A stretch of 64,000 nucleotides of DNA from Asterias amurensis (Eukaryota > Echinodermata > Asteroidea > Forcipulatida > Asteriidae): positions 12,886,261 through 12,950,260 of the forward strand of contig NC_092656.1 of assembly GCF_032118995.1 (NCBI RefSeq). The letters are read 5' to 3'. Positions 46,924-57,062 of this stretch are shown here, one piece after another. A program made the translations under genes and the position numbers. Each line of letters starts with the position of its first letter. The first letter of the stretch is position 1. A model generated the notes under the pieces. It was given only the letters and a program-made list of their open reading frames with translations, did not search any database and was not told where the DNA came from.

Positions 46924-47297
46924 TTAAAGGCAGTGGACACTATTGGTAATTGTCAAAGACTAGCCTTCACAGTATCTCAACATATGCATAAAATAACAAA
47001 CCTGTGAAAATTTGAGCTCAATCGGTCATTGAAATTGCGAGATAATAATGAAAGAAAGAACACCCTGTGTCACACGAAGTTGTGTGCGTTTACATGGTTG
47101 ATTTCGAGACCTCATAAGTTCTAAATCTGAGGTCTCGAAATCAAATTCGTGGAATTTACTTCTTCCTCGAAAACTATGAGGGAGCCGTTTCTCACAATGT
47201 TTTATACCTTCAACCTCTCCCCATTACTCGTCACCAAGAAAGGTTTTTATGCCAATAATTATTTTGAGTAGTTACCAATAGTGTCCACTGCCTTTAA
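46924..47297 (-). repeat. Family A element (copy A14)
   Basis: A complete reverse copy: TTAAAGGCAGTGGACACTAT...GTCAAAGACTAG to AGTGTCCACTGCCTTTAA. Hairpin at about 47099-47140. Confidence 0.82.
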
Positions 47298-47748
47298 AGT
47301 GGGCAGGCGCTTCACACGTCGCCCATCTGAACATACAATTTCCGGAGATCGATCAAATTTTCAAAATCGTTTATCAGTTAATATTGTTTTATAGTAACGG
47401 CTGGAGGTACAGAATCCGAACACCTCTTGTTAAAAAGATTAACGCGATGGAAACATGTTGTCGTTATTGGAATTGTCATTTTCTGTTTTTAATCAGAGAT
47501 AATTGAATTACGAAATGCTCCAAAAACAGTTGCAGTATAGTAACCTTTATGTAAACTACTGTAGCACAGAGTGTGAACTCAATACAAACAGGTAAGGTGC
47601 CAATTGATAAAATATTGGATTGAGTTTAAACCTAGAAGCTCGGAACCAGTATGCGTTTTGCTTGATTGCTGTGACTGTTAGGTTTCGGTAATTAGTTGTT
47701 TAAACCATTAAAATAGTATTGATTTTCATCGTTATTATTCGCAGTAAA

Positions 47749-48352
47749 ATTTGGAGAACTACGGTGACGACGACTCGTGAAGTGCTTCTCGTCTTGTCTT
47801 TTATCACGACAGCAGTCCCCACAGGCTGATGGTGGGTTCTTTACACACAACCAAAACATGCTACAATAGTTTACATTTAAGATACCTGGACACCGAATAC
47901 CTGTGAGGTCGTACAAAACCGTCGTCGAAAACATTCAATCGAGAAGAGTCGACCAAGATTTGAGCCCGAACGTCCAAAACACTTTGGAGGGACAACACAA
48001 GATTAACAATGGCTGCCAGCTATTTTTTAGGAGTGGACAGTAACAGGGTGAACTCAGTCGTTGAACAGGCATCCGGACTTATCTGGAAGGCATCCAAACT
48101 TGTCAGCGAGACATCCATACTTGTCTATGAGGCACCCACACTTCTTAAAAAGGCATCCCTACTTCTTAATTTGCTATTTGTCCTAATATTTCTGATCATC
48201 GGGGTGTTCTGCAGCTGGGTACTTCAGGAATCGTATATGCCTTCTTCTGAGTATTACATAATTCTTCTATTGTGGCTTATCCAAATGGTTTCCTTTACCA
48301 TGGCTGCGATTGTATTCCCGGTCGTCATATATGGAATGTTCAAGTTATTATA
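47749..48352 (+). pseudogene. Membrane-protein family copy 3, decayed
   Basis: Homologous to copies 1 and 2, including the acceptor-like TATTCGCAGTAAAA at 47736-47749. The start codon is lost: the ATGG position now reads ATTTGG. The signal-peptide frame (EVLLVLSFITTAVPTG) ends in TGA at about 47828. Later, TTTGAGCCCGAACGTCCAAA matches copy 2. A further open frame (48009-48353) carries five heptad-like units (ASGLIWK, ASKLVSE, TSILVYE, APTLLKK, ASLLLNL), then the first span LLFVLIFLIIGVFCSWVLQ and part of the second. It stops where a SINE tail begins. Not functional as a full-length protein. Confidence 0.75.
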
Positions 48353-48572
48353 GTTTGTTTGTTTGTTTGTTTGTTTGTTTGTTTGTTTGTTTGTTTGTTT
48401 GTTTGTTTGTTTGTTTGTTTGTTTGTTTGTTTGTTTGTTTGTTTGTTTGTTTGTTTGTTTGTTTGTTTGTTTGTTTGTTTGTTTGTTTGTTTGTTTGTTT
48501 GTTTGTTTGTTTGTTTGTTTGTTTGTTTGTTTGTTTGTTTGTTTGTTTGTTTGTTTGTTTGTTTGTTTGTTT
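48353..48572. repeat. (GTTT)n microsatellite, about 55 units
   Basis: About 220 bp of perfect GTTT repeat. VCLF-repeat and KQTN-repeat reading frames through it are artefacts. Confidence 0.98.
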
Positions 48573-48850
48573 AGATGATCTTCCCATCAAGGGAACTCGG
48601 CAAACTCCCACAAGGGGATATAAACACCAAGCTGGCAAGAACAGCCAATCTCTCTCACACAAACATTGATTTAACGTCTATGATTATGAATTGCACAAAT
48701 CAAGATATTGTGATTCAGTAAATAACAGACGACAATATTTATTCTAGTCATTGTGAAAATCAGAGGTTAGCTGGGTGATTCGAACTCACAACCCTTGTGA
48801 TTGCACGTCCTTACCGGACACAAACCGTCCCACCGTCAAACTGTTTTACA
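48353..48850 (-). repeat. SINE-like insertion with long (AAAC)n tail
   Basis: Read on the minus strand: a tRNA-like head at about 48775-48850 (GGTTTGTGTCCGGTAAGGAC, B-box GTTGTGAGTTCGAATCAC), about 200 bp of body ending GATGGGAAGATCATCT, then (AAAC)n. This polarity explains why the membrane-protein pseudogene stops at 48352. The head is degraded, and the SINE call is inference. Confidence 0.6.
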
Positions 48851-48949
48851 ACGTCACAGTACTATTGCTGCTTACATTAATTTCGGAAACTGTTTAAACA
48901 AATTTGCAGGTAGCAAAATCATGCTTTACATACGTTTCCCAAGTGACCA

Positions 48950-49124
48950 GGGGTGGATTTCACAAAGGTAGTCCTAACTTAGGACTAGTCCTAGGCAATG
49001 CTGAGAGATAGGACCAGTCCTAAGTTAGGACCAGTAACTCATCCTAACTTAGGACTGGTCCTATCTATTAGCATTGTCTAGGACTAGTCCTAAGTTAGGA
49101 CTACCTTTGTGAAATCCACCCCTG
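48950..49124. repeat. Palindromic foldback element (family E)
   Basis: CAGGGGTGGATTTCACAAAG...GTCCTAACTTAGGACTAG folds onto CTAGTCCTAAGTTAGGAC...CTTTGTGAAATCCACCCCTG. TCCTAAGTTAGGA-type motifs are repeated in both arms. Decayed relatives lie at about 50567-50703 and 60128-60195. Confidence 0.88.
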
Positions 49125-49384
49125 GCCTGGTTAACTGTGACACTTGCGTCCTAGTTGAGCATGACACTTTATCATAATTGCTTCTCTCCACCCAGTGTAA
49201 GAAAAGTCTTACTACCATTACCAACCATCATCAGTCAGTGGGCAAGGTACCGATACGGCGCACAAACGCAACTCTCCAGGCAGATGCACAAACGCGAATG
49301 CGTGGCGCGACAGGCATGCAACCCGATAAAATTTTCCCACCAAGGGCCATCTTTCATTGAGCTGCTCCAGCAGGCAATTATTGC

Positions 49385-49777
49385 TTAAAGGCAGTGGACA
49401 CTAATGGTAATTACTCAAAATAATTATCAGCAAAAAACCCCACTTGGTAACGAGAAGTGGGGAGAGGTTGATATTATAAACCATTGTGACAAACGGCTCA
49501 CTCTGAAGTGATGTTGTTTTCGAGAAAGGAGTAATTTTCCACGAATTTGAATTCGAGACCTCAAGTTTAGAATTTGAGGTCTCGAATTCAAGCATCAGAT
49601 TCGGAAAGCACACAACTTCGTGTGACAAGGGTGTTTTTTTCTTTCATTATTATCTCGCAACTTCGACGACCAATCAAGCTGAAATTTTCACAGGTTTGTT
49701 ATTGTATGGATATGTTGTAAAACACTAAATGAGAAGACTGGTCTTTGACATTTACCAATAGTGTCCATTGTCTTTAA
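49385..49777 (+). repeat. Family A element (copy A15)
   Basis: TTAAAGGCAGTGGACACTAA to GTGTCCATTGTCTTTAA. The hairpin at 49549-49589 has arms GAATTCGAGACCTC/GAGGTCTCGAATTC. Directly abuts A16, sharing the TTAA. Confidence 0.85.
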
Positions 49778-50160
49778 AGGCAGTGGACACTATTGGTAAT
49801 TACTCTAAATAATTATTGGTATAAAACCTCACTTGGTAACAAGTAATGGGGAGAGGTTGATAGTATAAAACATTGTGAGAAACGGCTCCCTCTGAAGTGC
49901 CATAGTTTTCGAGAAAGAAGTAATTTTCCACGAATTTGATTTCGAGACCTCAGATTTAGAATTTTGAGGTCCCGAAATCAACCATCTAAACGCACACAAC
50001 TTCGTGTGACAAGGGTTATTTTTCTTTCATTATTATCTCGCAACTTCGATGACCGATTGAGCTCAAATTTTCACAGGTTTGTTATTTTATGCGTATGTTG
50101 AGATACACCAAATGTGAAGACTAGTCTTTGACAATTACCAATAGTGTCCACTGTCTTTGA
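49774..50160 (+). repeat. Family A element (copy A16), head-to-tail with A15
   Basis: TTAAAGGCAGTGGACACTAT to GTGTCCACTGTCTTTGA, same orientation as A15. Hairpin at about 49939-49980 with the commoner GATTTCGAG/(C)CGAAATC arms. Confidence 0.85.
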
Positions 50161-50702
50161 ACAGTTTCTGCAAATAGTGTATGATACCGACCCAGTCAAA
50201 AGTGCTTCAAATGTACATGGCATTTTGGTTGTTAAAGTGTAAGGGTAAAGGTTAAGTGCCGTAAATTTCACGGATATTTTTTACAGTGTATAAAACAATA
50301 TCTTTGGCTTTCATAATGTTAGCTGTTTTTTGTTACATGATTTGAAAAATGAGAGAAAAAATCAAGAACAATAGTTTAAAACACTGAAACATTTCAGAAA
50401 GCGTGCATTTTTAACTGATGTTTTGAGAAACTTTAACAGCTGAATATACTTCCACATAATCAGATGGAATAAAAGTGAAGTGTGAAACGTTCAAGCTGAA
50501 TACAGTGTATAAGTAGCAACTGTTTATTTATTCATTTAAGGCGGTAGCCGATATCACAAAACGCTATAGGGTTAATCCTTTCTCCAGTTAGAACGATTAA
50601 CTCGTCCTAACTTAGGATGGGTTCATGCGTCCTAAACGTCTATGGAAACTCGTCCTAAGATTTGTCCTATTAAAGTTAGGAAGAGTTTGGTGAAATCGAC
50701 GC

Positions 50703-51473
50703 CTGGACACTATTTGTATATACTCAAAATAATTGTTAACATAAAAACTTATTACGAGCAATGGGGAGCTGTTGAAAGCAAACATTATTGTGAGAAACGG
50801 CTCAATCTGAAGTAACGTAGTTTTTTTTTTAAAGATATCCTTAAAGACACTGGACACTGTTGGTAATTGTCTAAGACCAGTCTTCTCACCTGGTGTATCT
50901 CAACATATGCATAAAATAACAAACATGTGAACATTTTAGCTCATTGGTTGTCGGAGTTGCGAGATAACTATGAAAGAAAACACACCCTTGTCACACGAAA
51001 TTGTGTGCTTTCAGATGCTTGATTTCGAGAACTCAAATTTTAAATCTGAGGTCTCGAACTCAAGTAATTATTAAAAGAAGATCACAGATTTGTTATTTTA
51101 TGCATAATGTTCGGCACTGGACACCTGCTAATTGTCAAACACCAGTCTTCTCACTTTGTGTATCTCAACATATGCACAAAATCGAACTCAATTCAGTCTT
51201 TGGTCGTTGAAGTTGCGAGATAATAATGGAAGAAGAAAAAACCTTGTCACGCGAAGCTATGTGCTTTGATTGATTTCGGGACCTCAAAATCTAATTCTGA
51301 GACATCGAAATCAAATTCAAATAATATGTTAGTGGAAAATTACTTCTTTCTTCAGAGGGAGCCTTTTCTCACAGTGTTTTATACTATCAACAGCTCTCCA
51401 TTGCTTGTTACTAAGTAAATTTTTATGCTAACAATTATCTTGAGTAGTTACCAATAGTGTCCACTGCCTTTAA
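50703..51473. repeat. Three abutting family A fragments (A17-A19)
   Basis: A17 (about 50703-50835, +) is truncated. A18 (50841 to about 51113, -) starts TTAAAGACACTGGACACTGT. A19 (about 51113-51473, -) ends GTGTCCACTGCCTTTAA. Hairpin remnants lie at 51022-51062 and about 51270-51310. Confidence 0.7.
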
Positions 51474-52057
51474 GTTACATTTTATTAATGAGACTGCGTT
51501 CATGGGTTTCTCTCTATTTTGTCAAGTGCAACCCGATAATCTAACGTTTTAACGAACACTGAAATTGACAAAGTCAGTCAGAAAATTTGACCACCGAAAC
51601 ATTCCTAAACAGGAAACTCACATTCGCTATATTCCCCTGTGTTAATAATAATAATAATGAAAACTTATAAAGCGCACAAATCCACAGAAGTGCTCATGGC
51701 GCTAAAATACAAACAAAAGCATTAAATTAATATACAATAACAACACAAATTAAAATGTAAACCTAAGTTGAGAGAAATCTAGAACATGTGGTATAGAATA
51801 CAATAATACAAATGCAATATTTAAGAAAAAAACATCGTAAAAGGTAACAAAAATAACAATAATTAAACCAGTGAATCAAAACCGTTTTATAACAAAGGTG
51901 AAATGATAATCATAAGCAGAATCAATTTTACTTTCCTTCTATATATAATTGAACACATCGATGCTAACCATCAAATTTGCCCTCACGAGGAAATCAAGTA
52001 GGCTAAAGTCATCAAAGACTACAGAGAACGCATAGGCCCCAAAACTCATGGTAAACC
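51474..52057. other. Non-coding stretch 3' of the lectin gene
   Basis: TAATAATAATAATGAAAACTTATAAAGCGC at about 51643-51672 is the reverse of a SINE/LINE 3' end with its ATT tail. No clear AATAAA was found for the minus-strand lectin gene. Confidence 0.5.
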
Positions 52058-52558
52058 TTAATAAAACCCTGCCGGCTTCTTGCAAACAAATTCGTACTGA
52101 TATCGGCACTGTAGATCCCTCCATTTCTGCAAGTTGTTCAATGCTACACAGTCTTCATTTGGGTAAGCGTTGGGTTGCTCATCCTCAGCGAAATTTTGAT
52201 AGCTCCCTGTAGCCCCATCGGTCCAAACGAAGGTACCGCTAACTTCGATATCATTATAGCCGATCCACAGGTAGTACGGCAAATATCTCGGCCCGAGAAC
52301 CTTAGCCACGTAGCTCTTCAGAAATAAATTCTCCTCTTCGCTCGTCACTGATACCAAGTGTGCAGACCTCTGTGAGGTGGAGTAATTTTGACAGAATGTC
52401 TCCGCTTCCAGAAAGCTCTTCTTCATGTTAGGGATGAACAGATAACAGCTGCTGTTCTGAAGAAGCCAAGGTGGGCAACATCTGTAACGATGGCAAGAAG
52501 CGGTGATGCAATGAATTACACAAGTCACGATGAACAGATAAGTAAGAAACCGTGACAT
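52058..52558 (-). CDS. Secreted C-type lectin, 166 aa, single exon
   Basis: One uninterrupted frame. Seen: a signal peptide (1-20, MSRFLTYLFIVTCVIHCITA), then one C-type lectin domain (about 28-160). The disulfide pattern is C28-C38, C56-C159 and C137-C151, the long form. Fold landmarks are WIGYND (98-103) and WTDG (112-115). At the EPN/QPD sugar-selectivity position it has QPN (128-130), with E135. The usual WND is WRD (146-148), so one calcium-coordinating Asn is replaced by Arg. Echinoderms have many such small secreted lectins, often linked to immunity or agglutination; that role is inferred here. A TATA-like TATAATA lies at 52621-52627. A broken relative lies at 44.9-45.3 kb. Confidence 0.92.
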   Translation of the reverse strand: MSRFLTYLFIVTCVIHCITASCHRYRCCPPWLLQNSSCYLFIPNMKKSFLEAETFCQNYSTSQRSAHLVSVTSEEENLFLKSYVAKVLGPRYLPYYLWIGYNDIEVSGTFVWTDGATGSYQNFAEDEQPNAYPNEDCVALNNLQKWRDLQCRYQYEFVCKKPAGFY

Positions 52559-52620
52559 AGTTCTGCGGATCAGGCAATCTTTAGCAAGAGCTTTGCTGTA
52601 AATAGCGAGTGTGAACCACG

Positions 52621-52627
52621 TATTATA
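52621..52627 (-). promoter_or_regulatory. TATA-like box of the lectin gene
   Basis: The minus strand reads CCTATAATACG, about 65 bp before the lectin ATG. That spacing would give a 5' UTR of roughly 35 nt. Position and sequence are plausible, but no transcript supports it. Confidence 0.4.
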
Positions 52628-52839
52628 GGCGCGGTGTTTGAAGATTGGGTGTCCACTATTCCAACACAGAGTCAGAACTCAGTGCTGAGATTTGAACCTG
52701 TAGCACGAACAAAAATGTACTCTCGTCGCTCGAGTCTCGTCGCTCGAGACAAGTCTGGCTGGGTTGATACATTTCAATACCACAACGATGGAAGTGGCTG
52801 CACAAAAGCATACCATCATGACTATAAGGCAGCCTTTCA

Positions 52840-53233
52840 TTAAAGGCACTTGACACTATTGGTAATTACTCAAAATAATTGTTAGCCTATATTCTTAGTC
52901 GGTCACGAGCGATGGAGAGCTGTTGATAGTATAACACATTGTGAGAAACGGCTCCCTCTGAAGTAACGTAGTTTTTGAGAAGTAAGTAAATTGTCATTAA
53001 ACGATTTTAATTGATTTCGAGACCCCACGCGCCCGGTCTCGAAATCAAGCATATGAAAGCACACAACTTCGTGTGACGACAAGTGTAGTTTTTTTTTCCA
53101 TTATAGTTTTGCGATTTCGACGACCAAATAAGTTCAAATTTCCACAGGTTTGTTATTTTGTGCATAATATTTTGAGATACACAAAGTGAGAAGGCTGGTG
53201 TTTGACAATTACCAAAGGTTATAGTGCCTTTAA
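52840..53233 (+). repeat. Family A element (copy A20)
   Basis: TTAAAGGCACTTGACACTAT to AGGTTATAGTGCCTTTAA. The central hairpin keeps GATTTCGAGACC/GGTCTCGAAATC arms but has a different loop (CCACGCGCCC). Confidence 0.78.
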
Positions 53234-53365
53234 GGACAACACTAATTTTACACACGATCGTTCTTATGACCTCGATTGTGGAATCAATAAGCTAAAAATA
53301 AGTAGACATTTATAATAGTCAACGGTGACACGCAATATTAATTTTCAAGTGGTGAAATCATTTTA
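53169..53365. repeat. Segmental duplication, left unit
   Basis: The end of A20 plus about 130 bp of flank (ACACACGATCGTTCTTATGA; CCTCGATTGTGGAATCAATA) is repeated at about 54488-54682. The copy therefore includes a transposon end and host flank together. Confidence 0.8.
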
Positions 53366-53482
53366 TTTCTGCCCATTCTTCTCACATCTTACATAAATAT
53401 CCAGTTAAAGTGCGCTGTGAGGCGGCACTCTCATATGTGCTCTGTTGATTTTGGCGCTTTATTAATTTCTTTTGATTGAAAT

Positions 53483-54132
53483 TTTGTAGTTGTCAAAAAC
53501 GAGCCTTTTTATATACTTTGAAAATGTGAACTTAATTTGTCGTCAAAGTTGCAAGCTAATAATGTAAAAATAAACAACCTTGTCACACGAATTGGTGCTT
53601 TCAGATGCTTGATTTCGGGACCTCAAAATCTAATTCTGAGGTCTCAAAATCAAATTCACATATTTTAGTGGAAAATTACTTCTTTCTCGAGAACTAGATT
53701 GCAACCGTTCTCTCTCTACTCGCACAAACCGGTTCAGACTATCTTTTTTACCCAGTGCTATTCATCTTTTTAACTCACTTTTCACAAGGTAACTTAGTTG
53801 TTTGTCTTTCTATTTTAATCAGTGACGGTGAGATTTTGATAACGTTTCTCTCTTTTTAAAATTTGATCTAGGCTATGTATTGCTTAACTAATCTTTGTAA
53901 TTAATTCAGTCTGTGTTTTTAAACTGTAATGTTTTTTGTTTTTCTATAAATATCAAACTTGAATCTTTTTAGTGCACACAGGGAAAATAATGTTCACTTT
54001 TTACTTGTAATCTGTGATGAAATAAATAAATTGATTTGAATTGAATTGAAGAGGGAGCCGTTTCTCACAATGTTTTATACTATCAACAGCTCTCCATTGC
54101 TTGTAACCAATTAGGTTTTGATGCCTACATTG
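53483..54132 (-). repeat. Family A element (copy A21), split by a LINE 3' end
   Basis: The left part runs from GTCAAAAACGAGCC to CTCGAGAACTA. The right part resumes GAGGGAGCCGTTTCTCACAA at about 54050. The outer ends are eroded, and the hairpin lies at about 53608-53650. Confidence 0.7.
53693..54049 (+). repeat. Truncated LINE 3' end inserted in a family A element
   Basis: The start encodes a short RTNRFRLSF-like piece (with frame shifts), resembling the last residues of non-LTR retrotransposon ORF2. A roughly 300 bp AT-rich 3' UTR follows, then the tail AAATAAATAAATTGATTTGA and repeated ATTGA units. The split of the host element marks the insertion edges. Confidence 0.6.
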
Positions 54133-54398
54133 TTACATTAAATCAACGCTGAAAGGAGCATCTTGAAACCAATTCGCCTGTTTGTAACTCTTGAGCCTTG
54201 AATAGCTTTGTAATTTTTAGAAATGAAAGCAACCTAAAGATGTGCTGTAAAGGACAGTCACCGTTGGAATGATGGATGGGTCCAATTTCATTAGAACTGC
54301 TGCTTACCAACAAAATGAAATTTAATTCTGGAAGAATGAGTCACGGATTCAAATGACTTGGTTAACGTTCGACAATGACCCTGAACACAAACTATTTA

Positions 54399-54777
54399 CG
54401 TGGTAAGAACTATAGAAGCTTTGGATGGAGTAATGCATTTTTGAGAAACAAGTATCATTTCGAAGTACTGCGGATATGAAAATAATAATATGTTGAGATA
54501 CACCAAGTGAGAAGGCTGGTGTTTGACAATTACCAAAGGTTAAATAGTGCCTTTAAGGACAACATTAATTTTACACACGATCGTTCTTATGACCTCGATT
54601 GTGGAATCAATAAGCTAAAAATAAGTGGACATTTATAATAGTCAACAGTGATACGCAATATTTATTTTCAAGTGATGAAATGAGTTTATTACGTGGTAAG
54701 AACTTTAGCATCTTTGGATGGAATAATGCATTTTTGAGAAACAAGTATCATTTCGAAGTACTGAGGATATGGAAATA
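54399..54777. repeat. Interleaved local duplication
   Basis: Two related stretches of about 85 bp, 54399-54482 and 54689-54777 (ACGTGGTAAGAACT; TGCATTTTTGAGAAACAAGT; ATCATTTCGAAGTACTG), flank the second unit of the 53.2 kb duplication (54488-54682). Confidence 0.75.
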
Positions 54778-54779
54778 TA

Positions 54780-56317
54780 GGGCTTTAAATACCTCATGTA
54801 TATCGTAGGAGGTCCCGTTTTCGAGGTGTCCCTAAAATCGTGGCAAATCTTTTACCTCTCTGTGCGCGATGTAAACAGTCCCTAGATAAAAATTGTGTGC
54901 TTTTATTTGCCAAGCAAAGAGTCTCCTCTCTCTTGACAAAACTTAAAAACACGTGAGGCTCCACTGGTGCACTTGTAAATGCAAAAAGATTGGTATTTTA
55001 GGCATTTCTACAAGGTACAAAAATATGTCATAACGTTGAGGCCATATAAAAATATTTGCCCACCGAAAAAGTTTCATCAAACACTATTTCAATTCACACT
55101 TCATGATGATCAAATCATGTGACTGAATATTTTCCTGGGCATTCTGGAAAAAAATACAGAGGCTTATCATTTTTAAATATTTTTGGAGATTTTTATTTTT
55201 TAACCCTCATATCAATATTATTATTAATATTAAAATTTAAACATCAGCTTGTTGATTCAATTATCACTGTTTATTTATACGCTTTATTATAAATATTAAG
55301 AAAAAAAAATAAGAAAACACACTGAAACGCGTCCATTGTGTACGCTAGCGTTCTGTTTCACGGGGCGAACTGCGACCTTTCTTCACAGACAACCTTTCCA
55401 CGTGGTCAGGGTTGTTTGTGTACTTGTAAAACTGAGACAATCAAATTAGAATAAATTATTAAGTTATACACTTAATTGACTGCTTACTATTTGGAGCACA
55501 GCGAACATTGTAGGCCTTCGGTGATGCCAAAACCATGACCATGCCCTCAGCTTCGCTTCGGGCAAAGTCATAGTTTTGACTTAGCCATGGTTTTGATATC
55601 ACAGAGGGCCTGTAATTTTAACTGTGCCCCACATAGCAGTCAATATTTGTTAGAATATCATTGTTGTTATCCACAAATTTGAATAAGAAAGGCTACCGCG
55701 GTAACGCTTCTAAGAGTGTGGTTGTTTTCTTGGGGGGGGGGGTACTCTTCCTGCATGGACATTATTCGCTCGGATCTCAAAAACGAGACCACCTTTTGAA
55801 AGCAAATTTTCACGGGTTAGTTTTTATTGTATATACATTTTAATAAAAATATGATTAAAATATTCGAAGGGATCAAAAACCCTATTCGTCCTTTAAGCAA
55901 AACTTTGCTGTGGTTAGCTACTGTTGTGCATTAAGCAGCTCGGCCCATCCATGGTAAAAAGCCTAAAGCTAGGTTCATACTTTCTGCAAATGCTTAATCG
56001 ATTCGCTTCTCGTTCGCATTCGCAGGAAGCACTGAAGCCATTGCGACCATATCTTAGTAAAATTGAGGGTGATTTTCCTTTTCTATTTCAAAGTTTCAAA
56101 GGCATACTATATGTATGGATGCGAATATAACATGTCCTATCTTGGCCTCTTTTTATACTTTCATCCCCTTTTATGGCGAAACAGCTTATCTCTGACAGGT
56201 ACTTACTTTTCTCAAATTGTTAATTTTCGAGTTGGGCTGTTCTGCCGTGGAAGGACCGAGCTGTCAAACGTCGCCTGTGTTGCAATCTTTGTCATCGATG
56301 TTGACAAATTAACTCAT
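54780..56317. other. Gene-free stretch
   Basis: An imperfect inverted repeat lies at about 55496-55628 (GGAGCACAGCGAACATTGTA...; GCCCTCAGCTTCGCTTCGGG at the centre; ending AACTGTGCCCC). A G-run is at 55732-55741. Short ORFs have no recognisable features. Confidence 0.5.
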
Positions 56318-56323
56318 TTTATT
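56318..56323 (-). terminator. Candidate polyadenylation signal of the methyltransferase gene
   Basis: AATAAA on the minus strand, about 160 bp past the stop codon; the nearest canonical signal found. Confidence 0.4.
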
Positions 56324-56481
56324 TTTAATTTTTGTATTTTGTTTGTGTATGGCAAGCAAAGTATAGACTAGCTTTGAACTTTCACCTACTTTTGTAAGCT
56401 TATTTTTTAGGCTGACTAAACATTTAGAAACAAAATATTTACAAAGCAGTTATAAGCCATTTGTCAACCATCTTTACAATT

Positions 56482-57062
56482 TTAGGCCTTTGTGGCTTTT
56501 TGGCACATGAAGTGTAAACCGGATTCGGACGGTACATCAGTCATGGATATGACTTGAAACTCGGCTTCCTCAAGTGCCGCACGAGCGTTCTCCCTGCCCC
56601 ACATGGACCCAAGGCCCGCCCCACCTTCGTGGTAGAGTGATGTCGGCATACAGTTCATCAAACTATACATGTAATCAACGACCACGCTGTCGCGATCTGG
56701 CACCGCTAGATTATCTTGGAGTTTGCCGTGTGCCGTGGTCTCTACCACAGAGAGGGTGCCTCCTGGCTTGAGTACCCGGTGCATATCCCGAAGTGCCTTG
56801 GCAGGGTAGGCCAGGTCGTGAAGAACAAAGTTCATGAAGAGATAGTCGAACTTGTCCGTCCAGTCAGGCGGCATGAGCGAGATATCGGCATGGACGAACT
56901 CGACATTGGAGAGACCCATCACGGATGCTGTGTCTCGAGCTGTGGCGAGCGCCGGCTGGGATAGGTCCAAGCCGTGAAAGTGACTCTTGGGGAACTCCTT
57001 GGCCATGGTGGTCGTGGACACACCTTCGCAGCACCCGATGTCCAACACCACAATTCCATTCT
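56482..57062 (-). CDS. Methyltransferase exon 4: Rossmann domain and stop
   Basis: Encodes residues 168-359, the complete SAM-binding domain, ending LHFMCQKATKA. The acceptor is ACAATCGCAG. An open frame extends upstream to 57141 but carries no conserved sequence, and joining to exon 3 at 57062 restores Lys167. Confidence 0.92.

Noticed and set aside
48272..48669. Frames with VCLF or KQTN repeats
   Set aside because: They are translations of the (GTTT)n tract; only the part before 48353 has family homology.
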